From Acidobacteriota bacterium (GTDB lineage Bacteria > Acidobacteriota > Terriglobia > Bryobacterales > Bryobacteraceae), in NCBI GenBank assembly GCA_016870995.1, contig VFZU01000008.1, forward strand, positions 44,447 through 108,446: a stretch of DNA of 64,000 nucleotides, read 5' to 3'. The position numbers and the translations under genes are program-made. Shown here piece after piece: positions 9,154-18,491 of the stretch (positions within the stretch are counted from its first letter, which is position 1; the number at the start of each line of letters is the position of its first letter). Under the pieces are notes generated by a model. That model did not search any database. It was given only the letters and a program-made list of their open reading frames with translations, and was not told the origin of the DNA.

Positions 9154-10907
9154 TATCGTTCTTTCTCCCGTTCGGCATGCAGCCAGCTACGGAGGATTTG
9201 TGCAATCATCTGCGGGTCTTTCTGCGCTTCTTCGGTGATGTGCTTCTGCAGAATCTTGCCTTTTTGCGTGGTGACCTCGGGCATCTTGAGGCGCGCCAGT
9301 TCATGCTGTTCGAGCCGCTTTTGCAGGTTCTGCTGTTCGGCGAGCCGTTCTTCGAATGTGCGGCCATCGTCGGGTCCCAGCGCTGCGATCGCTGCCGCGG
9401 TCGGATCCATACCGGCTTCGACGGCGGCCACGGCGGTGGCTTCAGCGACTGCGGCGGCGATCTTCATCTTCTTCTGTTTGCGTTTCTTCAGGAACCAGAA
9501 GACCGCAAGGCCCAGGCTGGCCACCAGCACTCCTGCCGCAATGATCACTGCAAGCAGAACTGCAGGGTCGCGCAGCGGAGGCGGCAACAATTTCAGGATG
9601 AAGTCTGGAATCACGAATAGGGGCTTTGGGGCTGGCGGCGGGATCGGCGCCGCCGGGGCTGGAATCCGCAGCGTCGCGTCAAAGGGCAGACTCTCCACAA
9701 TGACCTGATCACCCCGTTCCGGCACCAGGCCCACCGAGGCGGAAACGACGTCTTTGATGGCCTTGATCTTCTCGGGCGACGGAATCTCGAAAATCCGTTT
9801 GGCTTTCGGCCCCGCACCTTCCCAGCGCATCCCTTGATCAAGCAACACGGAGAGCGACACACGCTTGATCTGTCCTTGCGGAATCTTGGTGCGGCGAATC
9901 GATCGGCTCGCCTGGTAGTTGGTACTTTCTGTTTTGCGTTGGGTGCTCGTGGGCGTAGATACGGGCCGCGAAACCGGGCGCGGCAGGCTGCTGGGCGTAC
10001 CCGGTACGCCGGAAGCGAGCGGCACCCCGCTCATGTCTTCAGTCTTTTGCTCCGAGGTAACTACGGCCTTCTCGGGATCGTAAATCTCTTCGCTCGCCTC
10101 AGCGCTCGTCATGTCGCAATCGATCGTCACCCCGGCCCGGAATTTCTCTTCACCTAAAAGCGGCGTCAGTGTCGCGTTCACTTTGGCGAGCAAGTCCCGT
10201 TCGAGCTTCAAAAGGTACTCAAGCAGGATCTCTGGAAATTCTTCTTCGGGTGTGTGCGATTTCCGCGGCTTGCTCAGCAGGATGCCGTTATGGTCGATCA
10301 GAGAGACATTCTCAGGGGACAACCCCTCAACCGCACTCGAAAGCAGGAAGACCACGGCCTGCACCGAAGTGGGAGCCAGCCTCGCGCCGGTGCGCAGCTT
10401 CAAGACCACACTTGCTTTGGCGGGCTGTCGGTTGGATTCGAAAATCGACTGCTTTGCAAAGGTCAAATGAACTCGGGCTTGCTCTACTTCGCGAATCCCT
10501 GAGACGGTTCGCTCAAGTTCTCCCTCAAGTGCCCGCTGGTAGTTCACCTGTTCTGCAAACTCGGTCAACGCAAAGTTCGTCTTATCGAAGATCTCAAAGC
10601 CAATCCGGCCCGTTCGTGGCAATCCCTCTCCCGCCAGCTCAAGCCTCAACTCGCTCAGCTTGGCGCTACGCACATAAATACTCGCCCCATCCTCACCAAT
10701 CTTGTAATCGACGCTTTTCTCCCGCAAGCGCGCCGTCAGCTGGCCTGCGTCCTCGGCTGCCATGTCCTTGAACAGCAGCTTATAGTCCTTCTCCTTCTGA
10801 GCCTGTATGAACCAGAACATGCCTCCCAGCGCGACCGCAATGGCCACGCCGATCGAGATCTTCTGACGAAGACTGAGGCGGTTAATGAGTTCACGCAATT
10901 GGTTCAA
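9153..10907 (-). CDS. fliF: flagellar M-ring protein FliF
   Basis: The 584-residue protein has an N-terminal membrane segment (about 19-38), the YscJ/FliF ring-building motifs (LRLELAGEGLPRTGRIGFE region, about 90-110), a low-complexity Ser/Thr/Pro loop (about 295-330) and a second membrane segment (about 446-466). FliF forms the MS ring that starts basal-body assembly. The cytoplasmic tail binds FliG, encoded immediately downstream with a one-base overlap. About 40 bp separate it from fliE upstream. Confidence 0.96.
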   Translation of the reverse strand: MNQLRELINRLSLRQKISIGVAIAVALGGMFWFIQAQKEKDYKLLFKDMAAEDAGQLTARLREKSVDYKIGEDGASIYVRSAKLSELRLELAGEGLPRTGRIGFEIFDKTNFALTEFAEQVNYQRALEGELERTVSGIREVEQARVHLTFAKQSIFESNRQPAKASVVLKLRTGARLAPTSVQAVVFLLSSAVEGLSPENVSLIDHNGILLSKPRKSHTPEEEFPEILLEYLLKLERDLLAKVNATLTPLLGEEKFRAGVTIDCDMTSAEASEEIYDPEKAVVTSEQKTEDMSGVPLASGVPGTPSSLPRPVSRPVSTPTSTQRKTESTNYQASRSIRRTKIPQGQIKRVSLSVLLDQGMRWEGAGPKAKRIFEIPSPEKIKAIKDVVSASVGLVPERGDQVIVESLPFDATLRIPAPAAPIPPPAPKPLFVIPDFILKLLPPPLRDPAVLLAVIIAAGVLVASLGLAVFWFLKKRKQKKMKIAAAVAEATAVAAVEAGMDPTAAAIAALGPDDGRTFEERLAEQQNLQKRLEQHELARLKMPEVTTQKGKILQKHITEEAQKDPQMIAQILRSWLHAEREKER

Positions 10908-10947
10908 GGTTGGGGATTCTCCTGAGGATCTAGATGGTCAACGCAGA

Positions 10948-11262
10948 TCAGATCTGCATCCGCATCACTTCCTGATAGGCCTGCATCATCTTGTTGCGAA
11001 CTTCAATCGCAAGCTCAAAGGTCATCTCCGCCTTTTGAATACTCGTCGCCACCTGATGAATATCGATCTGCTCGCCATTCAAGAACGAAGCCAGTTGCCG
11101 GTCGGCCGTCCCCTTGGTCGAATTCACTTGCCCAATCATGCCGCCGAGGATGTTCTGAAACTCTCCATTGGCACCACTTGAACCTGCCGTTGGAGACAAG
11201 GGCTCGAGCGGCTTCACCATCTCAATTGCCGAAGAAAGCGGCTTACTCAAACTGAATTCCAT
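10948..11262 (-). CDS. fliE: flagellar hook-basal body protein FliE
   Basis: The 104-residue protein ends with the conserved FliE C-terminal region (EMTFELAIEVRNKMMQAYQE). FliE joins the MS ring to the proximal rod. It lies 3 bp after flgC and 40 bp before fliF, the standard flgBC-fliE-fliFG order. The N-terminus is variable, as is usual for the family. Confidence 0.92.
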   Translation of the reverse strand: MEFSLSKPLSSAIEMVKPLEPLSPTAGSSGANGEFQNILGGMIGQVNSTKGTADRQLASFLNGEQIDIHQVATSIQKAEMTFELAIEVRNKMMQAYQEVMRMQI

Positions 11263-11265
11263 CCA

Positions 11266-11706
11266 TTACCCCCTCACCAGGTCGATCGACTTCGAGATCA
11301 TGTCTTTCACTGCATTCATCGCGGTGACGTTGGCACCAAAAGACCGGCTGGCGTTCATCAAATCGACCATTTCTTCAACAGGGCTGAAATTGGGGAAGCT
11401 CACGTACCCCTTCTCATCCGCATCCGGGTGCCCCGGCATGTAGCGCCGGATTGGGTCTTTGTCGTCGATCAACACTTCGCTCACGCCAACCCCGGTGTTG
11501 GGAGCCTCCAGTGAGGTCTGAAAAGCCGAAGCGAAGGGATTCGACACCGATTGCGGCTGAAACACCGCATCCTGGTGCCGATAAGGCCCACCTTCTTCGG
11601 TCCGGGTCGTCTCGGAATTGGCGATATTCTGCGCCAACAGTTCCGTTCTGAAACGCTGCGCACTCATTCCCGAGGCGCTGACACTCAAACTTTGAAACAG
11701 GCTCAT
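11266..11706 (-). CDS. flgC: flagellar basal-body rod protein FlgC
   Basis: The 146-residue protein has the N-terminal rod motif (SVSASGMSAQRFRTELLAQN, then IANSETTRT) and the C-terminal motif VDLMNASRSFGANVTAMNAVKDM. FlgC is a proximal rod subunit exported by the flagellar type III apparatus. It overlaps flgB by one base at its start and is followed by fliE after 3 bp. Confidence 0.95.
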   Translation of the reverse strand: MSLFQSLSVSASGMSAQRFRTELLAQNIANSETTRTEEGGPYRHQDAVFQPQSVSNPFASAFQTSLEAPNTGVGVSEVLIDDKDPIRRYMPGHPDADEKGYVSFPNFSPVEEMVDLMNASRSFGANVTAMNAVKDMISKSIDLVRG

Positions 11707-12041
11707 TATCCGCGTGCATCCTTAATGGCCAGCCGGAAATTGCGGGACTCGCTCTTGAGTACCTGGCTGACAAAATTGAACCGCAGGGCGTTTTCACTCA
11801 GCAGGCGCATCTCGCGGTCCATGCTGACGTTGTTGCCGTCGTTCTTGGTTTTCAGCCCTTCCGGCTCAATCACATTGGGCTTTTCGCCCTCAACCAAAGA
11901 CTGAAACTCGAAGTTGAAATCGATGTCCTTGGTGCGGTAGCCCGGGGTATCTGCATTCGCAATGTTGGCGGAAACCAGCTTTTGCCGATCCGAGAGCAGA
12001 TCGAGGTAATGCGACATGCGGCCAGAGATGGGATCAAACAT
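11706..12041 (-). CDS. flgB: flagellar basal-body rod protein FlgB
   Basis: FlgB is the first proximal rod subunit. The motif VSANIANADTPGYRTKDIDF is visible near the N-terminus. I choose the ATG at 12041 (111 residues) because it begins MFDPISGRMSHYLDLL, which fits family N-termini, and AAGTGGG lies just upstream; an ATG at 12071 would add ten unrelated residues. This is the first gene of the flagellar operon. The roughly 100 bp between it and the YkgJ gene must hold the promoter, but I could not identify a sigma-28 or sigma-54 site. Confidence 0.92.
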   Translation of the reverse strand: MFDPISGRMSHYLDLLSDRQKLVSANIANADTPGYRTKDIDFNFEFQSLVEGEKPNVIEPEGLKTKNDGNNVSMDREMRLLSENALRFNFVSQVLKSESRNFRLAIKDARG

Positions 12042-12142
12042 ACGCCCACTTCTATGCAAGCGCGATGCCAAATGCTCAAGAAGCCGCGAAACCCACTGAA
12101 AATGGCAATTTATTGGCGATTGAAGCCAATTTCTGGACTAAC

Positions 12143-12574
12143 CTACTCTCCCGTTTCGGGATAGTACCGCCGCATCTGGTTGGCCAGCTCGAGCGCTGTT
12201 CCAATCTGAATCAGCGGCCCTTGTCCGATTCCCGGACACCACTTCGAGGTTTGCTTCCAGGCCTTGCGGTCTTCCACCAATTCCGGCCAGAACGGAAACA
12301 GCCGGCACTGCAATGGTTTCACCGGGTGAATCGAACATCCGCCGTCCACCAGAAACGGGCATTGTTTCGATTTTTGCCGGGGCTTGCGAATGCGGCGCGT
12401 GTGGCGGGTGCGATATATGTAGCGAGCCTCGAACTCAACCTGCGAAAGACCGAGATGGCGTGCCACGTTCGTGACGTCCTCCTCGGTGAGATAAACGTAG
12501 CCGCTTACCTCGCAGCACTTGCTGCAACCGGGCTGGCAGGCGAACTGCAACGTCGATGATGTGGCGGTAGTCAC
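12143..12574 (-). CDS. YkgJ family cysteine-cluster protein
   Basis: The 143-residue protein has the YkgJ/UPF0153 cysteine pattern: CQPGCSKCC near residue 15, a middle pair CPFLVDGGC, QCRLFPFW and a final CPG. The family is thought to bind a metal or Fe-S cluster, but its reaction is unknown. It is divergent from the large secreted protein gene with only about 17-35 bp between starts. It may be transcribed with the flagellar operon downstream, although a functional link is not evident. Confidence 0.85.
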   Translation of the reverse strand: MTTATSSTLQFACQPGCSKCCEVSGYVYLTEEDVTNVARHLGLSQVEFEARYIYRTRHTRRIRKPRQKSKQCPFLVDGGCSIHPVKPLQCRLFPFWPELVEDRKAWKQTSKWCPGIGQGPLIQIGTALELANQMRRYYPETGE

Positions 12575-12591
12575 GCAACTTTAGCGTACCA

Positions 12592-15045
12592 ATGGAGTTT
12601 AATAGGGTTATGCAACATCCTGGTCTGAAGTTGTGTGGTCTCGGCCTGCTTTCGATTCTGCAGGCTCAAGTGCCCACCGCGCCGGTGATTCAGCCGCGTG
12701 GCGTTGTCAACGCCTACACACAATTGCCTGCCCCTGCGGTGGCTGGCCAGGGTGGATTGATCCACATACGAGGCATCAACCTCGGTCCGGTGGAAGGCTG
12801 GAAGGCTGAAGGCCTGCCGTTACCCACCAGCTTCGGCACGCCGCCTCTGCAAGTACTCATCAACAACCGCCCGGCCCCGCTGCTCGAAGCCACTTCCTCG
12901 CGTATCGTCGCGCAAGTCCCTTTTGAAACGCCCAACGGCCTGGCCACCCTGATCGTGCGCCGAGGCGAACAGTCCTCGCGCCCGGCCCGCATTCAGATCC
13001 AGGGCACGGCACCTGGTATCGCAGCAAGCAACGGCAATGGTTTCGGAGCAGCGGCCAACGGCGGCACAGACGGCAGTATGAAGTTGAGAGCAAGTTCTCT
13101 CGGGCAGACCGACCCCACAGCCCGCAGTGGTGAAGCCGCCGAGGGTGCGGTGGCGCGCGCTGCCATCCGCGTCTTTGTCGGTGGCATGGCGGCCGAGGCT
13201 ACCGCGACGATGTCGCCAACCCGCCCCGGCGAATTCATCCTGGACGTCAAGACTCCCGAAGGTGCTAAGCCCGGCGACCCCATTCTGGTTGGAGTTAACG
13301 CAGGCGAAGCAAATCTGCTTACCATGGATCGCGGCAAGCGTGAATCCGAAATCTCCTACATTCCCTATCCTGCCGGGACCCCCGATCTTCGAAACATCCG
13401 GTCTAGCGACGTCAACGGCATGTTTCTGAATGCGAATGCCGTGCGCGGTGCCGATAGCTGCTACCCAGCCTTTACCGTCGACGCTCGCAAGCTTGCGATC
13501 GCCAAGGTGGAAGGATGCCTGACCACGGCACAGGCCCAGGCACCCACCCCATTCGTCGACGGCTTCAGCTCTCCCTACTTCGCCGCCTTTGAGGGCCCGT
13601 TCACCGGCACGCCGCAACCGGGGCAGCCGACATTAGTGAGTGACAAGATTCGAATCTTCACTCCAGGCGCGGCGGAATCGAAGTTAGCGACCCTACCTGA
13701 ACCCGTGGCGAACATCACCAGCCAGGCCGGCGGTGGATTCCTGGCTAACGCCCCTGGAAAAGCATTCCGCATCGATGCCCAAACTGCGGAAGTCCAGGAG
13801 GTCACAGGTGGCGGAGGCGGTGGCGCTCAACAGGTGAACCTGCAAGCATTACTGCAGCGCTTCCAAAACGTCGACCTTGGCGACGGCATCAATCGGCTGC
13901 TCAGCCCCGTGATGCCACTGCAGAATCAATTCGTGCTCACCGCTGGGGATGACATCGGAAACCCCACCAAGGCCAGAGTTGCCATTGTTTCGGCACAAGG
14001 CGAAATCACCGCCCAGCGCAACTTCCCCGAAGGATGGCTACCCATCGTTGCACCTGCCCCGCCCCTGCCTCCAGGCGGCCAGCAGCCACCCCAGAATTTG
14101 CAGCAACTTCGCACCCCCACTCCCGTATACATGGATGCCCAAACCAGGAATTACTATGTCGCTGCCCGTAACAGCGAAGGCAAACACGGCTGGGCTTACT
14201 TTCCGCCAGAAGGCGACGCGCAACCCATGGCCCTGCCCGACGGCTGGTTCTTTACGGCCTGCACTGCCAACATCCCGGTCTTCAACCTGGAACTCACGCG
14301 AGCGGTCGCTCTGATGGCCGCGACCACGGATGATCGTGCGTTCAAGAACCCCTGCCCAGCCGAAGGCTTCGTTCTCTTCGATCTTGCCGCTCGGCGTTTT
14401 CAAGCGATCGGCTTGCCAGGTTCCGGCAAATTCAATGCCTCTGGCGGCGCGGCCGAAATCAACGACTTTCTCGTTGGTTCGAACTTCGACCCCGCCACGC
14501 GCAACACCTCCGATACCTTCTATGCGCTGGATGGGGCTAACGGTACGCCCTTCCGCTTCGATCTGCCTACCGGCGTCAACGGCTTCTCGGGAACGAATCC
14601 AGTGCCTTCGCTAAACCTGGTCATCGCCTCCGCCAATAACCGCATCGCAGGTGACGCAGGCCTTGTGCTGTTCGATCTGGAACGAACCGAAGCTCGCTTG
14701 CTGCCCACTCCCGAAGGCTTTGCCAATGTCAATGTTCTCGGCGTGCTGCCATCCATCCGGCGGCTGGTCGGCCGCGGAGTTCGGGCTGGCAATGCGGGGA
14801 CTCAGATCCTGGTTTACAACCTCGAAACCGGCGATCTCGAAGTCGTGCCCAACCCCGAAGGCATCGCGTGGATCGGCTCGCCGATTCAACAGGCTCAACC
14901 TGGGCAGCCCGGTCAGCCAGGCCAACCGGGTCAAGCCGTAGTCAATATCCTGCCTCGCATCAATCAAAAGGCCAACACCGTCGAAGCCATCGCCTTCGGT
15001 GAAGATCGCAGACAGAAGGGAGTAATTGTGATACGCGTGAATTAA
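12592..15045 (+). CDS. secreted protein with TIGR03437-like N-terminal domain
   Basis: The 817-residue protein has a signal peptide (the inner ATG at 12610 gives a better one and leaves more room for divergent promoters). Residues about 30-150 match the acidobacterial TIGR03437 beta-sandwich: NAYTQLPAPAVAGQGGLIHI, LPTSFGTPPLQVLINNRPAP, IVAQVPFETPNG. That domain is usually at the C-terminus of Solibacter proteins; here it leads. The remainder has many short beta-like repeats, perhaps a propeller (inference), and a GQPGQPGQ tract near residue 770. Function is unknown; it is probably extracytoplasmic. The stop overlaps the next start by one base. Confidence 0.8.
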   Translation: MEFNRVMQHPGLKLCGLGLLSILQAQVPTAPVIQPRGVVNAYTQLPAPAVAGQGGLIHIRGINLGPVEGWKAEGLPLPTSFGTPPLQVLINNRPAPLLEATSSRIVAQVPFETPNGLATLIVRRGEQSSRPARIQIQGTAPGIAASNGNGFGAAANGGTDGSMKLRASSLGQTDPTARSGEAAEGAVARAAIRVFVGGMAAEATATMSPTRPGEFILDVKTPEGAKPGDPILVGVNAGEANLLTMDRGKRESEISYIPYPAGTPDLRNIRSSDVNGMFLNANAVRGADSCYPAFTVDARKLAIAKVEGCLTTAQAQAPTPFVDGFSSPYFAAFEGPFTGTPQPGQPTLVSDKIRIFTPGAAESKLATLPEPVANITSQAGGGFLANAPGKAFRIDAQTAEVQEVTGGGGGGAQQVNLQALLQRFQNVDLGDGINRLLSPVMPLQNQFVLTAGDDIGNPTKARVAIVSAQGEITAQRNFPEGWLPIVAPAPPLPPGGQQPPQNLQQLRTPTPVYMDAQTRNYYVAARNSEGKHGWAYFPPEGDAQPMALPDGWFFTACTANIPVFNLELTRAVALMAATTDDRAFKNPCPAEGFVLFDLAARRFQAIGLPGSGKFNASGGAAEINDFLVGSNFDPATRNTSDTFYALDGANGTPFRFDLPTGVNGFSGTNPVPSLNLVIASANNRIAGDAGLVLFDLERTEARLLPTPEGFANVNVLGVLPSIRRLVGRGVRAGNAGTQILVYNLETGDLEVVPNPEGIAWIGSPIQQAQPGQPGQPGQPGQAVVNILPRINQKANTVEAIAFGEDRRQKGVIVIRVN

Positions 15046-17262
15046 TGCGTCTCGCACTTGCTCTCGCACTTACAGCACTCGCGGCCTGGCCGCAAACCGA
15101 TTCATTTCTCCACAAGTTGCACGATTCGCCGCATGATTCGCCCACGCAACAGCGCTGGCGTGCTCTCGCGCCGATGCCCTTCGGCGTAGTCTTTCTCCCT
15201 TGGCATGGAATGACCGAGGATCAAATGCGCGATCACTTTCTCTCGATGAAGCGGCTCGGCTTTCAAAACCTCAAGCAGGCGATGGGAACGCCCGAGTGGC
15301 AGCATGAGAAGGTGCTTGAGATCGCACTCGAAGAAGGTGTGATTCCTTTCCGGTACGGCGAGGCGGGCTTCGAACCGATCACACCAGCACTGCTTCGCCA
15401 GCTCGGCCTGCCGGAATCGATGCCAGTGCGCGAGGCCCGGAGCCACCCCAAAATGTGGGCCTATCAGAAGGAAGTACTGCGCAAGCAGATTCCCGTGATG
15501 GTGCGCGGCGAAGCAAAGCCCAGCAAGGCAACGCTCACCTTCAAACACACCCCCCGACCCGATGCTCTATCCCGCCGACGTCCCGTTGTTTCAACAGTGG
15601 CTGCGGCGCAACTACAAAGCACCAGCGGAAATTGCTGAGGCCTGGAACCAATACGGGGTCGGCTTTTTCGAAGAGCCCGTGAAGACTTGGCCTGAGGTGT
15701 ACGCGCTCGTGGCGAAGCTCGCAATGCAGGAGAACCACCTGGGAGGCTAGGGCCGCGAGTATGGCCGCGTGCGCGATGTCCTGCGATACAAAGCTGATTC
15801 GCACAGCGATGATCTCGCTCGCCGCTTCACTGCTTTCCATGAAGAATACCCGTTGATTCCAACACGCACGGGCGGCGAGATGGGTCTGTTTCTTCCGTTC
15901 GCCTGGCGCGCCACCAAGATGGAAGATCTCGCCCAAACGCAATTGCACACAGGCAGCTTCTACCCTTCGATTCATCTCGCCTGGCACTACGGCGAAGTCC
16001 GCTACGAGGTGGCGAGAACGGTCTACATGCAGGCCAGCTTTGCTCACGACCTCTTCAAGGGCGGCTGGTCCGCTCCCTGGGAATCGACCGGCGGCCCACA
16101 ACAATTCACGGGAGCCAAAGGCTGAGACGAACCCGAGAAGTCGACCACAGCTGGCTACACCGTCAACGTCGGCACGATGACACAACTCGTCTTGAGCTAT
16201 CTCGCCAGAGGATTCAAAGGCGCGGGCTTCTGGAGTTGGAACTATCGCCCGGCCGGCTTCGAGGCAGGCGAATACGCCCTGCTGGACCGGACCCTCAAAC
16301 CCACTGCACGCGCCATCCAGACCAGCAAGCTAGCCCAGGCCGCCAACAAGTACCGCGATGAGCTCTGGCTCGCACACAAAGAGCCAAGCGTTGGTGTGTT
16401 GATCAATTGGGATTCCGACGCCATCTGGGCCGCAATGGCCGTGCGGCAGCGCGATCACTTCAAGCACTACCCCATGCAGGCCCGTGTCGGCATCTCGCGC
16501 GCGCTCAGCAACGCCAACGTCCCTTGGGAGTATGTAACTGTCGACGACCTTAAGGCCGGCCTCGCCCCGCGCTACAAGGCGATCTATCTGCCTGCCCAGC
16601 TCGCCATCTCAAACGATGTCCTTAAGCTACTGCTTGCTGATGCGCAACAAGGCGGTCGCGTGGTTCTCGATGCCCCCGGCGCGGCCTACGACGAGCACGG
16701 CAAAGTTCTCGACACCCGCAAGGGCTCTGTGTTCGAACAACTCTTGGGCGTCGAGCTCAGTGACCTTGCCTATTCGAACAACGTCAAGTTCCGCCTCGCG
16801 GGTCGTGAGCTGAAAGGCTTCGTTCACGAGTTGCGCACCACGACAGCGCAAAAGGTCTTTGGCTTCGAAGCCACAGCGCTCCCCGCGGCAACGCGCAACA
16901 AGACGGGCCGAGGCGAGGGCATGATTCTGGCCTGGGACGCGAGCTTCGAATTATTCTTACCCGGCAACGAAGTGGCCGAGCAACAGTTGATCTCACAGTT
17001 GGCCGAAGGGATCGAACGCCGCTACAGCTGCAATTGAGCAATCGCCTATCGTATCGCCGCCCCCGAGGCGGACCACTACTTCCTCCTCAACGATGGCCCC
17101 ACGAAGCAGGTACGTCTGAACACCCCCGGCTATCGCTACAGCGCTATCGAAGATCCGGTTGAGGGCAAGGCCCTGACGCTCAGCGAACCGATCACGCTCG
17201 AAGCTTACTCCGGCCGCTGGCTGCGTCTCAAGCGCTCTGGTATGGGCCAAACCGCGCCGTAA
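15045..17262 (+). pseudogene. GH42-like beta-galactosidase, decayed
   Basis: Reading through the defects gives one protein with a signal peptide, a GH42-type catalytic barrel (segments FGVVFLPWHGM, FQQWLRRNYKAPAEIAEAW, TGGEMGLF, WESTGGPQQF), the glutaminase-like middle domain (PSVGVLINWDSDAIW) and a C-terminal domain. A +1 frameshift lies in a run of six C at about 15549-15554; five C would restore the frame. In-frame stops follow at 15748 (TAG), 16123 (TGA) and 17035 (TGA), all in the same frame. The start overlaps the preceding stop by one base. Family GH42 removes terminal beta-galactose; this copy should be non-functional. The final bases overlap the convergent MBL gene. Confidence 0.85.
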
Positions 17263-18448
17263 CCCGGTCGGACTCATCGGCGTTCGTCGTAATCAAAACC
17301 TCATAGCTCGCCCCACCAGGTTGAACGCGCACCACCACATGGCCCAGTGCACTCTTCAGCTGGTTCAACCTTCGAATCGCGACCTTCGCCTCCGCCTTGA
17401 GCGCGGTGGCAAAGATATCGCGTGGCCCCGGATACAGTTCCTCGCTCAGCATGTTGTGCAAGGCCGGCATCGTCGGATGAGCCGAATCCCAGGAATGGAT
17501 GATGAACGCCCGCGGTCGCAAGGCACGCACGACTGCAGGCGCGGTGGAATCGCTATAGCCGTGATGACTCGCGAGTGCGACATCGACCGGGCCCACCACA
17601 CGAGCCGCCGCCGATTCAATATTGCGCCACGCCGGCAACCCGTAGTTGCTCCCATCGCACAAGTCGCCGCCATGGAAGTAATCAAAGGCTCCATAGCGAA
17701 TGCGGATCCCGCCGGAACACATGTTCTCGCTGGGATAATCCTTGGGCTTCAAGCCCGCGAGACTCGGGAACGTCTGCCGCGTCGCAGTCCCCTGCCCAGT
17801 CCACAATTCCCCATTGGCCACAATGTTTCGCACCTCGAAGTTGGCGAACTCCTGCGGCTTCTGCACGGCACCAAGCTGAGTGTTCGAGCCAGAGCGGAAA
17901 GCTTCCAACTTGAGGCCCGAATCCTTCGCGAAAGCCTGATAGTTCATCATCGTGGCATCGTTCAAGGGTGCGGGGTAGCTGTAGTTGGGATACCCACGAT
18001 CGACAATCTTCCCAATCCGGAGTTGCTCAGCGATGTCCATCACCCCGGTCAGCTTCCAGCTTCCCTTCTTCGATTGCGGCAAATCCGACTTGCACTCACC
18101 CATGTGGTCGCTATGAAAATGCGTGACCCAAAGATGATCGATCCCCTCAAGGCCAGCCTTGGCTAAATGCCTTTGCGCATAGCGTGCCATCCATTCCCCG
18201 GGCCGTCGCGTCAGATCCGGATACGCCGGCACGTAGTACACAAGCTGCTGCTCGGTCGGCATCTGCGCCCCAGCATCGATCATTAAGACCGTGCCATCGG
18301 GCGCGATCGTCAGCGTACAATTGCCGCGCCCCGTCGAAATGTGATGGATATCAAGCGTGCCGGGCTTCCAGGGCGGCAGGCTCTCCTGGGATTGAGCAAG
18401 CATCGGAGCGGCAAGCCCCGCGAGAAAATGGCGTCGGTGGATCTTCAT
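17228..18448 (-). CDS. MBL-fold metallohydrolase, Tat/Sec exported
   Basis: The protein starts MKIHRRHFLAGLAAPML, a twin-Arg-like signal, when the ATG at 18448 is used (a GGGA lies 6 bases upstream); an alternative start is at 18460. The metallo-beta-lactamase motif HFHSDHMGE (about 110-118) binds the two metals, and LASHHGYSDS supplies later ligands, as in ComEC-like MBL hydrolases. Substrate is unknown. It converges on the decayed GH42 gene and overlaps its end by 35 bp; it is divergent from the dipeptidase gene. Confidence 0.85.
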   Translation of the reverse strand: MKIHRRHFLAGLAAPMLAQSQESLPPWKPGTLDIHHISTGRGNCTLTIAPDGTVLMIDAGAQMPTEQQLVYYVPAYPDLTRRPGEWMARYAQRHLAKAGLEGIDHLWVTHFHSDHMGECKSDLPQSKKGSWKLTGVMDIAEQLRIGKIVDRGYPNYSYPAPLNDATMMNYQAFAKDSGLKLEAFRSGSNTQLGAVQKPQEFANFEVRNIVANGELWTGQGTATRQTFPSLAGLKPKDYPSENMCSGGIRIRYGAFDYFHGGDLCDGSNYGLPAWRNIESAAARVVGPVDVALASHHGYSDSTAPAVVRALRPRAFIIHSWDSAHPTMPALHNMLSEELYPGPRDIFATALKAEAKVAIRRLNQLKSALGHVVVRVQPGGASYEVLITTNADESDRVTARFGPYQSA

Positions 18449-18491
18449 GCGGATTCCCATTATCGCGAACGGCTAAACTGAAAGTTCCCGC

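Noticed and set aside
14890..14940. GQP repeats in the large secreted protein as a possible DNA repeat array
   Set aside because: Only a few codon-level repeats inside a coding sequence; no array at the DNA level.
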